Shown: positions 45,087 through 54,019, counted from the first letter of the stretch. The stretch: 64,000 bases of DNA from Cellulomonas timonensis (GCF_900046455.1 NZ_FCOT01000013.1:558001-622000), one strand, 5' to 3'. A program made the numbers and translations. Notes: generated from the letters alone by a model not told the origin.

Positions 45087-45998
45087 ATGCCTAACACCAA
45101 TTTCGTGAACTGGCCGAACTTCGCCCAGATCAAGGAGATGTTCAAGGAGCACTTCGTCATGGACCAGCGCGAGGACGGAGTCGTCACCGTGCGCATGCAC
45201 GTGAATGACGGCCCGTTCATCTGGTCCATGGAGCTCCACGACGCGATCGGCAAGATGTGGCGGATGCTCGGCACCGACCGCTCGACGGAGATGATCATCT
45301 TCACGGGCACCGGCGACGTCTGGGTCACGGACTTCGAGAAGGAGAGCTGGCTCCCCGAGGGCAACGACACGGTCAACACGCGCTACGACCACATGTTCGT
45401 CGACGGCCGCCGGATGCTGATCGCGCAGATCCAGGACGTCGAGGTCCCGACGCTCGGCGTGCTGAGCGGCTCGGGCGGGCACACCGAGCTCGCGCTGTGC
45501 TGCGACCTCGCGATCGCCGCTGACGACATCACGATCCTCGACCCGCACATGCTGGTCGGGAACGTGCCCGGCGACGGCATCCACTCGTGCTTCTTCCAGC
45601 TCATGCCGTACCGCCAGGCCGTCTGGTACCTGCTCACCGGCGACAAGATGACCGCCGAGCAGGCGCTGCAGTTCGGGCTCGTCTCCGAGCTGGTGCCGCG
45701 TGAGCGCCTCATGGACCGCGCGTACGAGATCGCCGACATCCTCATGGCGCAGAACCGCTTCACGCGGCGGCTCGCCACGCAGGTCATGCGCCGCGGCTGG
45801 AAGCAGCGCATCGTCGACGACCTGGACATGACGTTCGGCACCGAGTGCTTCGGAATGTACTGCGACTCGCACGAGCACTCGAACATGCAGTCGATGAACG
45901 ACTACATCGGCATCAAGCCGGATTACAAGGGCAATGTCGCCCTGCCGGCGGACGTGGACGTCGAGGCGATCGCCAAGCGGGCTCGCGAGGCCAACTGA
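45087..45998 (+). CDS. Crotonase-family hydrolase resembling 6-oxocamphor hydrolase
   Basis: A 303-residue crotonase-fold protein. The oxyanion-hole strand is PTLGVLSGSGGHTELALCCD, followed by DPHMLVGNVPGDGIHSCFFQ, where the PGDG-H element recalls 6-oxocamphor hydrolase, a retro-Claisen enzyme that opens beta-diketones, better than enoyl-CoA hydratase. The start ATG has GAGAGGAA upstream; an ATG 16 codons earlier has none. The 261-bp gap before it contains GGCAT-N6-ATGCC (44916-44931), a possible regulator site. It is the first gene of the 45-57 kb catabolic cluster. Substrate is inferred: a cyclic or linear 1,3-diketone. Confidence 0.8.
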   Translation: MPNTNFVNWPNFAQIKEMFKEHFVMDQREDGVVTVRMHVNDGPFIWSMELHDAIGKMWRMLGTDRSTEMIIFTGTGDVWVTDFEKESWLPEGNDTVNTRYDHMFVDGRRMLIAQIQDVEVPTLGVLSGSGGHTELALCCDLAIAADDITILDPHMLVGNVPGDGIHSCFFQLMPYRQAVWYLLTGDKMTAEQALQFGLVSELVPRERLMDRAYEIADILMAQNRFTRRLATQVMRRGWKQRIVDDLDMTFGTECFGMYCDSHEHSNMQSMNDYIGIKPDYKGNVALPADVDVEAIAKRAREAN

Positions 45999-46007
45999 CC
46001 CGTGGCT

Positions 46008-46033
46008 CGGGGGCGGTCCTGCCACCGCCCCCG
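46008..46033. terminator. Stem-loop between convergent crotonase and LysR genes
   Basis: CGGGGGCGGT and ACCGCCCCCG pair across a 6-base loop, ten bases after the crotonase stop. A bidirectional terminator is likely, though the T-run is poor. Confidence 0.65.
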
Positions 46034-46053
46034 GGTCCCGAATCGGGCCACAT

Positions 46054-46920
46054 TCATTGGCTGATCATTGTCAGGAAGTTGGCGAGCGTCTGCTGCTCGT
46101 TGTCCTTCCGGTAAATACCGACGATGTCGAACCTCGTGTCGGCGTCGGCCAGCTCGAACACGCGGAAACGGAAGTCGCGGTGGGAGGAGTCGATCATGAC
46201 TTTGGGGACGATTGTCACCCCGGAGCCCAGGTCCACCCGCAGCACAGCCGTGTGGGTGTTCGGGACGAGCTCCACCGAGGTCGCCTGGCCCGCCGCCCGC
46301 AGCTTGGCCAAGACCGGGGGGTCGACGTGACGCGGCACGATCAGCGGCAGCCGCGCGAGCTCGGCGACGGGCATCGGGTCGGGTCCCGTGTACGGGTAGT
46401 CGTGGCTCATCACCACCACGAAGTGGTCGGTGCTGATGGTCCTCTGCACGATCAGGTCGTTGTGCGGGACGCCGAAGTCGAGCGTGATCGCGAGGTCGTA
46501 GACGCCGTGCACGATGCTGTCGCACAGGTCGTCGAACGGGATGTCGTCGATGCGCGTGTTGACGTTCGGGTAGGCGGCGGCGAACTTCTTCGCGACCGGC
46601 GCGAACGCCGGCCCGAAGTTCGCGACGGTGGCGATGCCGAGCTGTCCGACGGCCCCCGACTTGGCGGCCTCCATGAGCTGGCGGACGTTCTCGTGGTGGC
46701 GCAGCAGCAGGTCGCAGTGCTCGAACAGCAGGTTGCCGGCGTCGGTGAGGCTCACGTTGCGGGTGTCCCGGACGAAGAGCTGGACGCCGAGCGACCTCTC
46801 CAGGCTGGCGATCTGCCGGCTCAGCGCGGGCTGGCCGATGTAGAAGTGCTCCGCCGCGCGGCTGAAGTTCCGGTAGATCGCGACGAACTGGAAGTACCGC
46901 AGGGCCATCAGGTCCATCAC
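46054..46920 (-). CDS. LysR-family transcriptional regulator
   Basis: The N-terminal winged helix reads ALRYFQFVAIYRNFSRAAEH, FYIGQPALSRQIASLERSLG, then VQLFVRDTRNVSLTDAGNLL; the effector domain follows (GQLGIATVANFGPAF, DFGVPHNDLIVQRTI). The product has 288 residues. It is convergent with the crotonase gene and divergent from the butyrate-kinase-like gene, so it probably activates the catabolic operon. A CoA ester or keto acid is the likely effector. Confidence 0.92.
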   Translation of the reverse strand: MMDLMALRYFQFVAIYRNFSRAAEHFYIGQPALSRQIASLERSLGVQLFVRDTRNVSLTDAGNLLFEHCDLLLRHHENVRQLMEAAKSGAVGQLGIATVANFGPAFAPVAKKFAAAYPNVNTRIDDIPFDDLCDSIVHGVYDLAITLDFGVPHNDLIVQRTISTDHFVVVMSHDYPYTGPDPMPVAELARLPLIVPRHVDPPVLAKLRAAGQATSVELVPNTHTAVLRVDLGSGVTIVPKVMIDSSHRDFRFRVFELADADTRFDIVGIYRKDNEQQTLANFLTMISQ

Positions 46921-46941
46921 TTGCTCCTTGCTCTCCCGCGA

Positions 46942-46966
46942 TGCCGGGTCAGCTCTGTCCCCGGCA
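46942..46966. promoter_or_regulatory. Candidate LysR site TGCCGGG-N11-CCCGGCA
   Basis: Perfect 7-bp arms with an 11-base spacer in the 86-bp divergent gap between LysR and the kinase gene. The T-N11-A-like geometry matches LysR recognition sites. Inference only. Confidence 0.5.
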
Positions 46967-47006
46967 GCGCGCCGCGCGCCGCCACATCTGCCGGAAGGTT
47001 CCCCCG

Positions 47007-48131
47007 ATGAGCCGGATCCTCACCATCAACTGCGGGTCCACGTCGACGAAGGTCGCCGCCTTTGACGACGACGTCCTGCTGGCGAAGACCTCCCTGGACG
47101 TCCCACTGGCCGATTTGGCGACGATGCCGAAGGTGCTCGACCAGACCGGGTACCGCACTGCCCAGGTCCGAGAGTTTCTCGCCGCCCACGACCTCGATCC
47201 CGGGACGATGGACCTGGTGGTGGCCCGTGCGGGCACGATCCAGCATGTCCGCCACGACGGGGCGTACGAGGTCAACGACCTCATGGTCGCCTCGCTGACG
47301 CACGCCCCCGCGGCGCAGCACGCCTCGACCCTGTCCTGCCTGATCGGCCGCGACCTGGTCGAGGGCACGGGCGTCCCGGTGATCGTCTACGACCCGACAT
47401 GCGTGGACTCGGTGGACCCGATCGCCAAGGTCACCGGCGTCCCCGGCATCGTCAACCTGCCCGTCTACCACCTGCTCAACCCGAAGGCGGCGGGCCACAC
47501 GTACGCCGCGTCGATCGGACGCTCCTACGCGGACCTCAACCTGGTCATCGTCCACCTCGGTGGCGGCGTGACGATGGCGTTCCACGACCACGGCCGCGTC
47601 GCGGACTGGATCTACGACGACGGCGGACCGATGTCCCCGACGCGGGCGGGCGCCATCCCCACCCGGCTGCTGGCCGACTTCGTGCACACGTCGGGCATGT
47701 CGCACTCCGAGCTGCGGATGTTCCTCGCCGGGCGCTCGGGACTCGCCGCGCACCTCGGCACGAACGACGTCCGCGAGGTCGAGGCCCGCATCGCCGCGGG
47801 GGACGCCGAGGCCGAGCTGGTCTACCGCGCGATGGCGTACGGCGTGGCCAAGGGCATCGGTCAGCTCTCCGTGATCCGGGCCGGGCAGGTCGACCAGGTC
47901 ATCCTCACCGGCGGGATCGCCCACTCCGAGATGTTCACCGGCTGGGTCCGCGACCTCGTCTCCTGGATCGCCGGCGTCACCGTCCTACCGGGCGAGCAGG
48001 AGGCCGAGGCGCTGGCCGCCGGGGGGCTGCGGGTGCTGCGCGGCGAGGAGGACCTGCACCCCTACGACGTGTACCCGCCGGGCTACAGCTCCATCGAGGA
48101 GCTCGTGGCGCGCCCGACCTTCCTGGCCTAG
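47007..48131 (+). CDS. buk: Butyrate kinase-like acyl kinase (acetokinase family)
   Basis: A 374-residue ASKHA-fold kinase that makes ATP from an acyl phosphate. RILTINCGSTSTKVAAFDD is the phosphate-1 motif; NLVIVHLGGGVTMAFHDHGR and DDGGPMSPTRAGAIPT are the butyrate-kinase type blocks, and VILTGGIAHSEMFTGWVRD is the adenosine motif. Length and motifs fit butyrate or branched-chain acyl kinase rather than acetate kinase. ATG chosen by the conserved start, with GGAAGG upstream. With the phosphotransacylase two genes on, it gives a Ptb-Buk pair. The true acyl group could be butyryl, isobutyryl or longer. Confidence 0.88.
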   Translation: MSRILTINCGSTSTKVAAFDDDVLLAKTSLDVPLADLATMPKVLDQTGYRTAQVREFLAAHDLDPGTMDLVVARAGTIQHVRHDGAYEVNDLMVASLTHAPAAQHASTLSCLIGRDLVEGTGVPVIVYDPTCVDSVDPIAKVTGVPGIVNLPVYHLLNPKAAGHTYAASIGRSYADLNLVIVHLGGGVTMAFHDHGRVADWIYDDGGPMSPTRAGAIPTRLLADFVHTSGMSHSELRMFLAGRSGLAAHLGTNDVREVEARIAAGDAEAELVYRAMAYGVAKGIGQLSVIRAGQVDQVILTGGIAHSEMFTGWVRDLVSWIAGVTVLPGEQEAEALAAGGLRVLRGEEDLHPYDVYPPGYSSIEELVARPTFLA

Positions 48132-48193
48132 CGCGCCGGCGCGCTCCCACCCCCACTCATCGCGCTACTCGAACTCACACTGAAGGAATCCCC

Positions 48194-49057
48194 GTGGACA
48201 TCAGCGACAAGGTCGTCCTGACCGCAGCGCTCACCGGCGCCGTCACCCCCAAGGCCGTCAACGAGAACATCCCCATGACCCCGGAGGAGATCTCCGAGGA
48301 CGCGTACCGCGTGTGGCAGGCGGGCGCCTCGGTCGTGCACTTCCACATGCGCGACGACGAGGGCCTGGGGACGATGGACAAGGAGCGCTTCAAGCGCACC
48401 CTCGACCTGCTCGCGACGAACCACCCCGACTGCGACGTCGTCGTCAACTGCACCACCGCGGGCGACAACCGCGCGGGCTACGCCGAGCGCCTCGCGCACC
48501 TGCCGTACGTGCTGCCGGAGATCGCGACGTTCGACGCCGGCTCGTTCAACTGGACGCCCGACGGCATCTTCGACAACGGGCCCGCGTTCCTCGACGAGCT
48601 GGGCCGGCTGACGAAGTCGCTCGGCATCAAGCCCGAGTACGAGATCTTCGACACGGGGATGATCGGCAACGTCGCCTACTACGCGAAGCAGGGGCGACTC
48701 GAGGCGCCGTTCCACTTCCAGTTCGTCCTCGGCGTGCTGGGCGCCATGAGCGCGACGGTGGAGAACCTCGTCTACCTCAAGGGCCTGCTGCCCGCGGACT
48801 CCACCTGGTCGGCTTTCGGCATCGGCCGCGACCACCTCAAGATCATGTACGCCACGCTCGCGCTCGGCGGGCATGTGCGGGTGGGCCTCGAGGACAACGT
48901 GTACTACTCGCGGGGCGTCAAGGCCACCAACGTGTCGCTCACCGAGCGGGCCGTGCGGGTCATCCGCGAGTTCGGCAAGGAGGTCGCCACCCCCGACGAG
49001 GCCCGCCAGATCCTCTCGCTGCCGCGGCCCGCGCTGCGCGACCAGCAGGCCCGCTGA
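48194..49057 (+). CDS. Beta-keto acid cleavage enzyme (BKACE, DUF849 family)
   Basis: A 287-residue zinc-dependent TIM-barrel enzyme. BKACE proteins condense a beta-keto acid with acetyl-CoA, giving acetoacetate and a shorter acyl-CoA. The zinc motif is SVVHFHMRDDEG (His49 and His51 from the GTG start), VNCTTAGDN is the substrate block, and VGLEDNVYYSRG carries the third zinc ligand (Glu). AAGGAA precedes the GTG. The beta-keto substrate is unknown: the family includes 3-keto-5-aminohexanoate and triacetate enzymes. It lies between kinase and phosphotransacylase genes. Confidence 0.9.
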   Translation: MDISDKVVLTAALTGAVTPKAVNENIPMTPEEISEDAYRVWQAGASVVHFHMRDDEGLGTMDKERFKRTLDLLATNHPDCDVVVNCTTAGDNRAGYAERLAHLPYVLPEIATFDAGSFNWTPDGIFDNGPAFLDELGRLTKSLGIKPEYEIFDTGMIGNVAYYAKQGRLEAPFHFQFVLGVLGAMSATVENLVYLKGLLPADSTWSAFGIGRDHLKIMYATLALGGHVRVGLEDNVYYSRGVKATNVSLTERAVRVIREFGKEVATPDEARQILSLPRPALRDQQAR

Positions 49058-49059
49058 GC

Positions 49060-49986
49060 ATGTTCACGACCTTCGCCGAGCTCAAGGCCCACGCCCTCGC
49101 CACCCTGCCCGCGCAGCGGTGCGCGGTGGCGGGGGCCGCCGACGACCACGCCCTCGAAGCCGTCTTCGCGGCGGCGGGGGAGGGCTTCGTGTCGCCTGTC
49201 CTCATCGGGCCCGCCGACGAGGTCCGCGCGAAGGTCGAGGCGCTCAACCCCGCGTCCGAGCACCAGATCGTCGACTGCCCGGCCGACCAGAACCCGGCCG
49301 CCATCGCCGTGGAGCTCGTGCGGGCGGGACAGGCCGACTTCATCCTCAAGGGCAGGATGCAGACGCCTGACCTGCTGCGCCCGATCCTCCACAAGGCCAC
49401 CGGGCTCAACGACCACGGGTTCATCACCCACTTCGGGCTCATGCAGATCGCCGGCTACCCGAAGTTGCTGGGGATGAGCGACAGCGCCGTCATCCCGCAC
49501 CCCTCGCTCGCGGACAAGAAGCGGATCGTCGAGGTCGGCGTCGCGACGCTGCGCAGGCTCGGGGTCGCCCGGCCCGTGGTCGCGGCCCTCTGCGCGAGCG
49601 AGACGGTGTCCGAGAAGATGCCCGAGACCCTCGACGCGCGGGCGCTCGCGGACATGTCCGCGGCCGGCGAGTTCGGGGACGCGGTCGTGCTCGGGCCCAT
49701 CTCGTACGACCTGGCCACGAGTGCCGCGTCGGCCGCCATCAAGGGCTATGACAGCCCGCACAGCGGCGACGTCGACATGCTCCTGGTTCCCCAGATGGTC
49801 GCGGGGAACATCATGAGCAAGATCTGGAACGCCGACGAGCGCAACGTCCTCGCCGGCTGCCTGGTGGGCGCCCGGGCGCCGGTGGGGCTCACGTCCCGCA
49901 GCGCCTCGATGGCCGAGAAGCTCGCCTCCCTCCTGCTGTGCAGCATCCTCGCGGCTGCCGGCCCCCTCCCGACATCGGAGTCGTGA
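49060..49986 (+). CDS. ptb: Phosphate acyl(butyryl)transferase-like protein
   Basis: A 308-residue phosphotransacylase-family enzyme: FILKGRMQTPDLLRPILHKA, GFITHFGLMQIAGYPKLLGM, SDSAVIPHPSLADKK and DMLLVPQMVAGNIMSKIWN. The last block matches the phosphate butyryltransferase branch rather than acetate Pta. It converts acyl-CoA and phosphate into acyl phosphate, the substrate of the kinase encoded just upstream, so the pair can yield ATP. It starts 2 bp after the BKACE stop. Confidence 0.87.
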   Translation: MFTTFAELKAHALATLPAQRCAVAGAADDHALEAVFAAAGEGFVSPVLIGPADEVRAKVEALNPASEHQIVDCPADQNPAAIAVELVRAGQADFILKGRMQTPDLLRPILHKATGLNDHGFITHFGLMQIAGYPKLLGMSDSAVIPHPSLADKKRIVEVGVATLRRLGVARPVVAALCASETVSEKMPETLDARALADMSAAGEFGDAVVLGPISYDLATSAASAAIKGYDSPHSGDVDMLLVPQMVAGNIMSKIWNADERNVLAGCLVGARAPVGLTSRSASMAEKLASLLLCSILAAAGPLPTSES

Positions 49987-49987
49987 C

Positions 49988-51193
49988 ATGACCCTGCCCG
50001 CACCCGACGACGTGGTCGTCGTCGGCGCCGCCCGCACCCCGAACGGACGCCTCAAGGGCGCGCTCGCCTCGGTCTCCGCCGTGGAGCTCGGCGCCGTGGC
50101 CATCCGCGCGGCCCTCGCGCGGGGCCGCGTCGAGCCGGACGAGGTCGACGCCGTGGTCATGGGCCACGTGCTCCAGGCCGGGCTCGGCCAGGCGCCCGCC
50201 CGGCAGGCGGCGATCGCCGCCGGGCTCGGCTGGGACGTGCCTGCCGTCACGGTGAACACCGTCTGCCTGAGCGGCCTCACCGCGATCATCGACGCCGTCC
50301 GCAGGATCCGGTGCGCCGACGCCGACGTGGTGGTGGCCGGTGGCATGGAGTCCATGAGCCAGGCGCCCCATCTGCTGATGGGATCGCGCGCCGGCTGGAC
50401 CTTCGGGGACGTGACGGCCGTCGACTCGATGGCCAACGACGGGCTGTCCGACGCGTGGAGCCACGAGGCGATGGGCCTGGACACCGAGCGCCGTACCGCC
50501 GAGCACCCCGCGAGCCGCGAGGAGCAGGACGCGATCGCGGCCCGCTCCCACCGGCTCGCCGCCCAGGCATGGGCCGATGGGGTCTTCGACGCCGAGATCG
50601 CCCCCGTGGTGGTCGTGGGCCGCCGGGGGGACACGGTGGTCGACACCGACGAGGGCATCCGCCCGGACACCACCGTGGAGGCGTTGGCGCGGCTGCGCCC
50701 CGCGTTCGCGCCCGACGGCACGCTGACCGCCGGCAACTCGTCCACGATCAACGACGGGGGCGCCGCGGTGGTGCTCACCACCCGGGGGGTCGCCGCGGCG
50801 CGCGGCTGGGACGTGCTCGCGACGGTGCGGGCGCACGCGCAGGTCGCCGGGCCCTCGCCCGCGCTGGCCCCGCAGCCCGGGAACGCGATCCTGCGCGCGC
50901 TCGACCTCGAGGGCTGGACGCCACGGGACCTGGACCTGCTCGAGGTCAACGAGGCCTTCGCCGCCGTGGCGGTGCACGCCGTCCGGCAGCTCGGCGTGCC
51001 GCTCGAGAAGGGCAACGTGCACGGCGGCGCGATCGCCCTCGGCCACCCGCCCGGGCAGTCCGGTGCGCGCCTCGTCGTGCACCTTGCCCATGAGCTGGCG
51101 CGGCGCGGCGCGGGGCGCGGCGCGGTGGCGCTGTGCGGCGGCACCGGGCAGGGCGACGCGCTGCTGCTCGAGGCCTGTGGGGCCGGGCGATGA
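49988..51193 (+). CDS. Acetyl-CoA acetyltransferase (thiolase)
   Basis: A 401-residue thiolase with all catalytic residues: nucleophilic Cys in VNTVCLSGLTAII, His in ALGHPPGQSGARLV, and the second Cys in VALCGGTGQGDALLLEA. The usual GHP-x-GASG block reads GHPPGQSG here, a mild variation. Degradative direction, acetoacetyl-CoA plus CoA to two acetyl-CoA, is inferred from the CoA transferase that follows. It shares ATGA with CoA transferase subunit A. Confidence 0.93.
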   Translation: MTLPAPDDVVVVGAARTPNGRLKGALASVSAVELGAVAIRAALARGRVEPDEVDAVVMGHVLQAGLGQAPARQAAIAAGLGWDVPAVTVNTVCLSGLTAIIDAVRRIRCADADVVVAGGMESMSQAPHLLMGSRAGWTFGDVTAVDSMANDGLSDAWSHEAMGLDTERRTAEHPASREEQDAIAARSHRLAAQAWADGVFDAEIAPVVVVGRRGDTVVDTDEGIRPDTTVEALARLRPAFAPDGTLTAGNSSTINDGGAAVVLTTRGVAAARGWDVLATVRAHAQVAGPSPALAPQPGNAILRALDLEGWTPRDLDLLEVNEAFAAVAVHAVRQLGVPLEKGNVHGGAIALGHPPGQSGARLVVHLAHELARRGAGRGAVALCGGTGQGDALLLEACGAGR

Positions 51194-51846
51194 CCAAGCA
51201 GATCTCGCGGGAGGGCGCGGTCGCGCTGCTCCACGACGGCATGACGGTGATGATCGGCGGGTTCATGGGCTGCGGCAACGCGCACCACCTGGTGCAGGCC
51301 ATGGTCGACTCCGGCGTCGGCGACCTGACGCTCATCGCCAACGACGCCTCGATGCCCGGGTACGGCCTCGCGAAGCTCGTCGAGCACGGGCGGCTGCGCA
51401 AGCTCATCGCCTCCCATGTGGGGCTCAACCCGCAAGTCGCCCTGCTCATGAACTCCGGCGGCCTGGAGGTCGAGCTGGTGCCGCAGGGCACGCTCGCCGA
51501 GCGGATCCGCTCCGGGGGAGCCGGACTGGGCGGGGTGCTCACGCCCACCGGCCTCGGGACGCCGGTGGCCGAGGGCAAGCCCGTGGTCGAGGTGGACGGG
51601 CGCCAGTACCTCCTGGAGGCCCCGCTCCGCGCGGACGTCGCCCTCATCAACGGGTACCGCGTCGACCCGGTGGGCAACGTCTGGTACCGCGGCGACGCGC
51701 GCAACTTCAACCCCGTCATGGCGACGGCGGCAGACCTGGTCATCGTCGAGGCCGACCACCTCGTGGGGCTGGGCGACATCCCGCCAGAGGACGTCGTCAC
51801 CCCCGGCGTGCTCGTCGACCACATCGTCGAAGGGGGCGCGCTGTGA
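51190..51846 (+). CDS. 3-oxoacid/acetoacetate CoA-transferase, subunit A
   Basis: A 218-residue class I CoA-transferase alpha subunit. LLHDGMTVMIGGFMGCGNAH carries the CoA-binding glycine loop; later GGLEVELVPQGTLAERIRSG and KPVVEVDGRQYLLEAPL are the family blocks. It activates a free keto acid, probably acetoacetate, with CoA taken from an acyl-CoA. The ATG overlaps the thiolase stop. It is coupled to subunit B through GTGA. Confidence 0.92.
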   Translation: MTKQISREGAVALLHDGMTVMIGGFMGCGNAHHLVQAMVDSGVGDLTLIANDASMPGYGLAKLVEHGRLRKLIASHVGLNPQVALLMNSGGLEVELVPQGTLAERIRSGGAGLGGVLTPTGLGTPVAEGKPVVEVDGRQYLLEAPLRADVALINGYRVDPVGNVWYRGDARNFNPVMATAADLVIVEADHLVGLGDIPPEDVVTPGVLVDHIVEGGAL

Positions 51847-52514
51847 GCGTCACGACCATGGACCGCACCGCCCTCAAGGAGTTCATCGCGCGCCGCGTGG
51901 CCCGCGAGCTGCGCGACGGCGACTTCGTGAACCTGGGCATCGGGCTGCCGACGCTCGTCCCGGACCACCTCCCGGCCGGGGTGCGGGTGACCTTGCAGGC
52001 CGAGGTCGGGATGGTCGGCGCCGGGCCCGCGCCCGCGACCGACGACGACAAGCGGTACGTCGTGGACGCCGGCGGGCAGCCCGCGTCCCTCAACATCGGC
52101 GGCGCGTACATCGACTCGGCGACCTCCTTCGGCCTCATCCGCGGCGGGCACGTCGACGCCACGGTGCTCGGGGCCCTGCAGGTGGACGCCGAGGGCAACC
52201 TCGCCAACTGGATCATCCCCGGGAAGATGGTCCCGGGGATGGGCGGCGCGATGGACCTGGTGGTCGGCGCCCGCCGCGTGATCGTGGCGATGGAGCACAC
52301 CCAGCGCGGCGCCCCCAAGATCCTGCGGCGCTGCACGCTGCCGCTCACGGCCGTCGCCTGCGTCGACCTGATCGTCACCGAGCTGGGCGTCTTCGACGTG
52401 GGAGACGCGGGCTTGGCCCTCGTGGAGATCAACCCCGACGTGTCAGTCGACGACGTCAGAGCCGCCACCGCCGCCCCCTTCCGGGTGGCTGAGCCACTGG
52501 TCTCGATGGTGTGA
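51843..52514 (+). CDS. 3-oxoacid/acetoacetate CoA-transferase, subunit B
   Basis: A 223-residue beta subunit. DGDFVNLGIGLPTLVPDHLP is the family N-terminal motif; the catalytic glutamate lies in LQAEVGMVGAGPA (usual form SENG-x2-G, here AEVGMVG). GALQVDAEGNLANWIIPGKM and MGGAMDLVVGARRVI complete the signature. The start is a GTG overlapping the subunit A stop. With subunit A it feeds acetoacetyl-CoA into the thiolase. Confidence 0.92.
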   Translation: MSVTTMDRTALKEFIARRVARELRDGDFVNLGIGLPTLVPDHLPAGVRVTLQAEVGMVGAGPAPATDDDKRYVVDAGGQPASLNIGGAYIDSATSFGLIRGGHVDATVLGALQVDAEGNLANWIIPGKMVPGMGGAMDLVVGARRVIVAMEHTQRGAPKILRRCTLPLTAVACVDLIVTELGVFDVGDAGLALVEINPDVSVDDVRAATAAPFRVAEPLVSMV

Positions 52515-52603
52515 CCAGCCCGCCCTCGGGCAACCCAGCGCCGGGACCCCCATCCCGCAGACAACGCCAACGCCTCTACAACGAAGTGGAAAGGGAATCC
52601 CCC

Positions 52604-53935
52604 ATGTCAGTAGCCCCTGCGACGAAGGCCCCGCCCTCGCGGGACACGTCACTGAGTTTCGGAGCGCGGCACTGGTCGATCATCGGCATCGAGGGCCTGC
52701 TCATCTGGCTCGCCGCCGGCGCCCAGGTGCACGGCCTGAACGTCATCACCCCGACGCTGTCGGCTGAGTACGGCATCGACAACAACACACTCCTCGCCTG
52801 GGCCACCCCCGCGGCCCTCGGCGGCGTCCTCGGCGGCTACGTCGTCGCCAAGACCTGCGAGCGCAAGGGCGCGAGGCTCAACATCCTCGCCTCGCTGCTC
52901 GTCTGCGGTCTCGCGTTCGGCCTCATCGGCGTGCTCGGCGGCACGATCCCAGGCTTCTTCGCGATGTTCTTCCTGGTGAACTTCTTCGGCTCGGGCTTCG
53001 GCTATGTCGGCGGGCTCAACCTCATCAGCAACTGGTTCCCGCGGAAGAAGAACCTCGCGCTGGGCTTCGTCACCATGGGCCAGACCATGTCGACGGCCAT
53101 GTTCGTCCCGATCCTCGCGTGGGCGCTGGGCCTGTTCGGGGTCAAGGGCGGCTTCTGGTTCATGGCCGCGATCATGTTCGTGATGATCCCGATCGTCTAC
53201 TTCTTCGTGCGGGACTACCCGGAGCAGTACGGCAGGACGCCGGACAACCTGCCGATGACCCCCGAGCAGATCGAGGCGTCCCGCACGTCCGTCACCACGG
53301 CCCGCCCGTCCTTCAGCACGCGCCAGCTCCTGAAGATGAAGGACGTGTGGCTCATCGCCCTGGGCTCCGGCGGCGTCTACATCATGCTCACCGGCATGCT
53401 CTCGCAGATGGTGCCGCGGCAGATCGCCATGGGCATCGAGCAGGGCCAGGCCATCACGAACCTGTCGATCGCGGCGTTCATCGGCGTCCCCGGCGCGTTC
53501 ATCTGGGGCTGGCTCGGCCAGCGGTTCAGCTCGCGCAACATCCTGCTCGTCTACACGAGCTGGTGGATGACGGCGATCCTGATCAACACCTTCTTCGCGC
53601 TGAACCCCGTCACGCTGTGGATCTCGCTGATCATGATCGGCTTCAGCTTCGGCGGCGCCACGAGCCTGACCACGTCGATCGTGGCGGACAAGTTCAAGCG
53701 GAGCGACTTCGTGGGCGCCTTCGGCGTCATCCAGCCCCTGCAGGGCTGCCTGCGCTCGTGCTCGTTCGCGATCCTCGCCTTCGGCATCGCGAACCTGGGC
53801 GGCTACACCGGCGCCTACAGCCTGCTGCTGGGCATCGGCGTCCTCACGTTCATCTTGTTCTTCCTGGTCAAGCCCGCCCCGATCTCGCAGGACGAGCTGG
53901 AGACCGACGTGGCCGTCGAGGCCGCCGCGGTCTGA
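52604..53935 (+). CDS. MFS transporter, oxalate/formate-antiporter (OFA) type
   Basis: A 443-residue permease with 12 spans. NVITPTLSAEYGIDNNTLLA and FGSGFGYVGGLNLISNWFPR are typical of the OFA and monocarboxylate group. AAAGGGAA precedes the ATG of MSVAPATKAPPSR. Its place inside the catabolic operon suggests uptake of the acidic substrate or exchange for an acid product such as acetate or a short-chain acid. It has a hydrophilic C-terminal tail with several acids. A stem-loop separates it from htpG. Confidence 0.85.
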   Translation: MSVAPATKAPPSRDTSLSFGARHWSIIGIEGLLIWLAAGAQVHGLNVITPTLSAEYGIDNNTLLAWATPAALGGVLGGYVVAKTCERKGARLNILASLLVCGLAFGLIGVLGGTIPGFFAMFFLVNFFGSGFGYVGGLNLISNWFPRKKNLALGFVTMGQTMSTAMFVPILAWALGLFGVKGGFWFMAAIMFVMIPIVYFFVRDYPEQYGRTPDNLPMTPEQIEASRTSVTTARPSFSTRQLLKMKDVWLIALGSGGVYIMLTGMLSQMVPRQIAMGIEQGQAITNLSIAAFIGVPGAFIWGWLGQRFSSRNILLVYTSWWMTAILINTFFALNPVTLWISLIMIGFSFGGATSLTTSIVADKFKRSDFVGAFGVIQPLQGCLRSCSFAILAFGIANLGGYTGAYSLLLGIGVLTFILFFLVKPAPISQDELETDVAVEAAAV

Positions 53936-53963
53936 CCGCACCTGGTCCGACCACAGCACCACC

Positions 53964-53999
53964 CGCTCGCCGGCGGCCCCTCGCGGCCGCCGGCGAGCG
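53964..53999 (+). terminator. Stem-loop between transporter gene and htpG paralogue
   Basis: Perfect 15-bp arms (53964-53978, 53985-53999) around CCTCGC, starting 28 bases after the transporter stop. There is no T-run, so partial termination or message protection within the operon is more likely than full termination. Confidence 0.6.
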
Positions 54000-54019
54000 C
54001 CCCAGCAAGAGGAGCACCC

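Noticed and set aside
48130-48145. 16-bp palindrome AGCGCGCCGGCGCGCT after the buk gene
   Set aside because: Made only of alternating GC steps common in this DNA; too short and without T-run to call a terminator or operator.
48904-51822. Long minus-strand open frame over ptb, thiolase and CoA transferase genes
   Set aside because: Antisense shadow; the plus strand encodes intact enzymes with catalytic residues.
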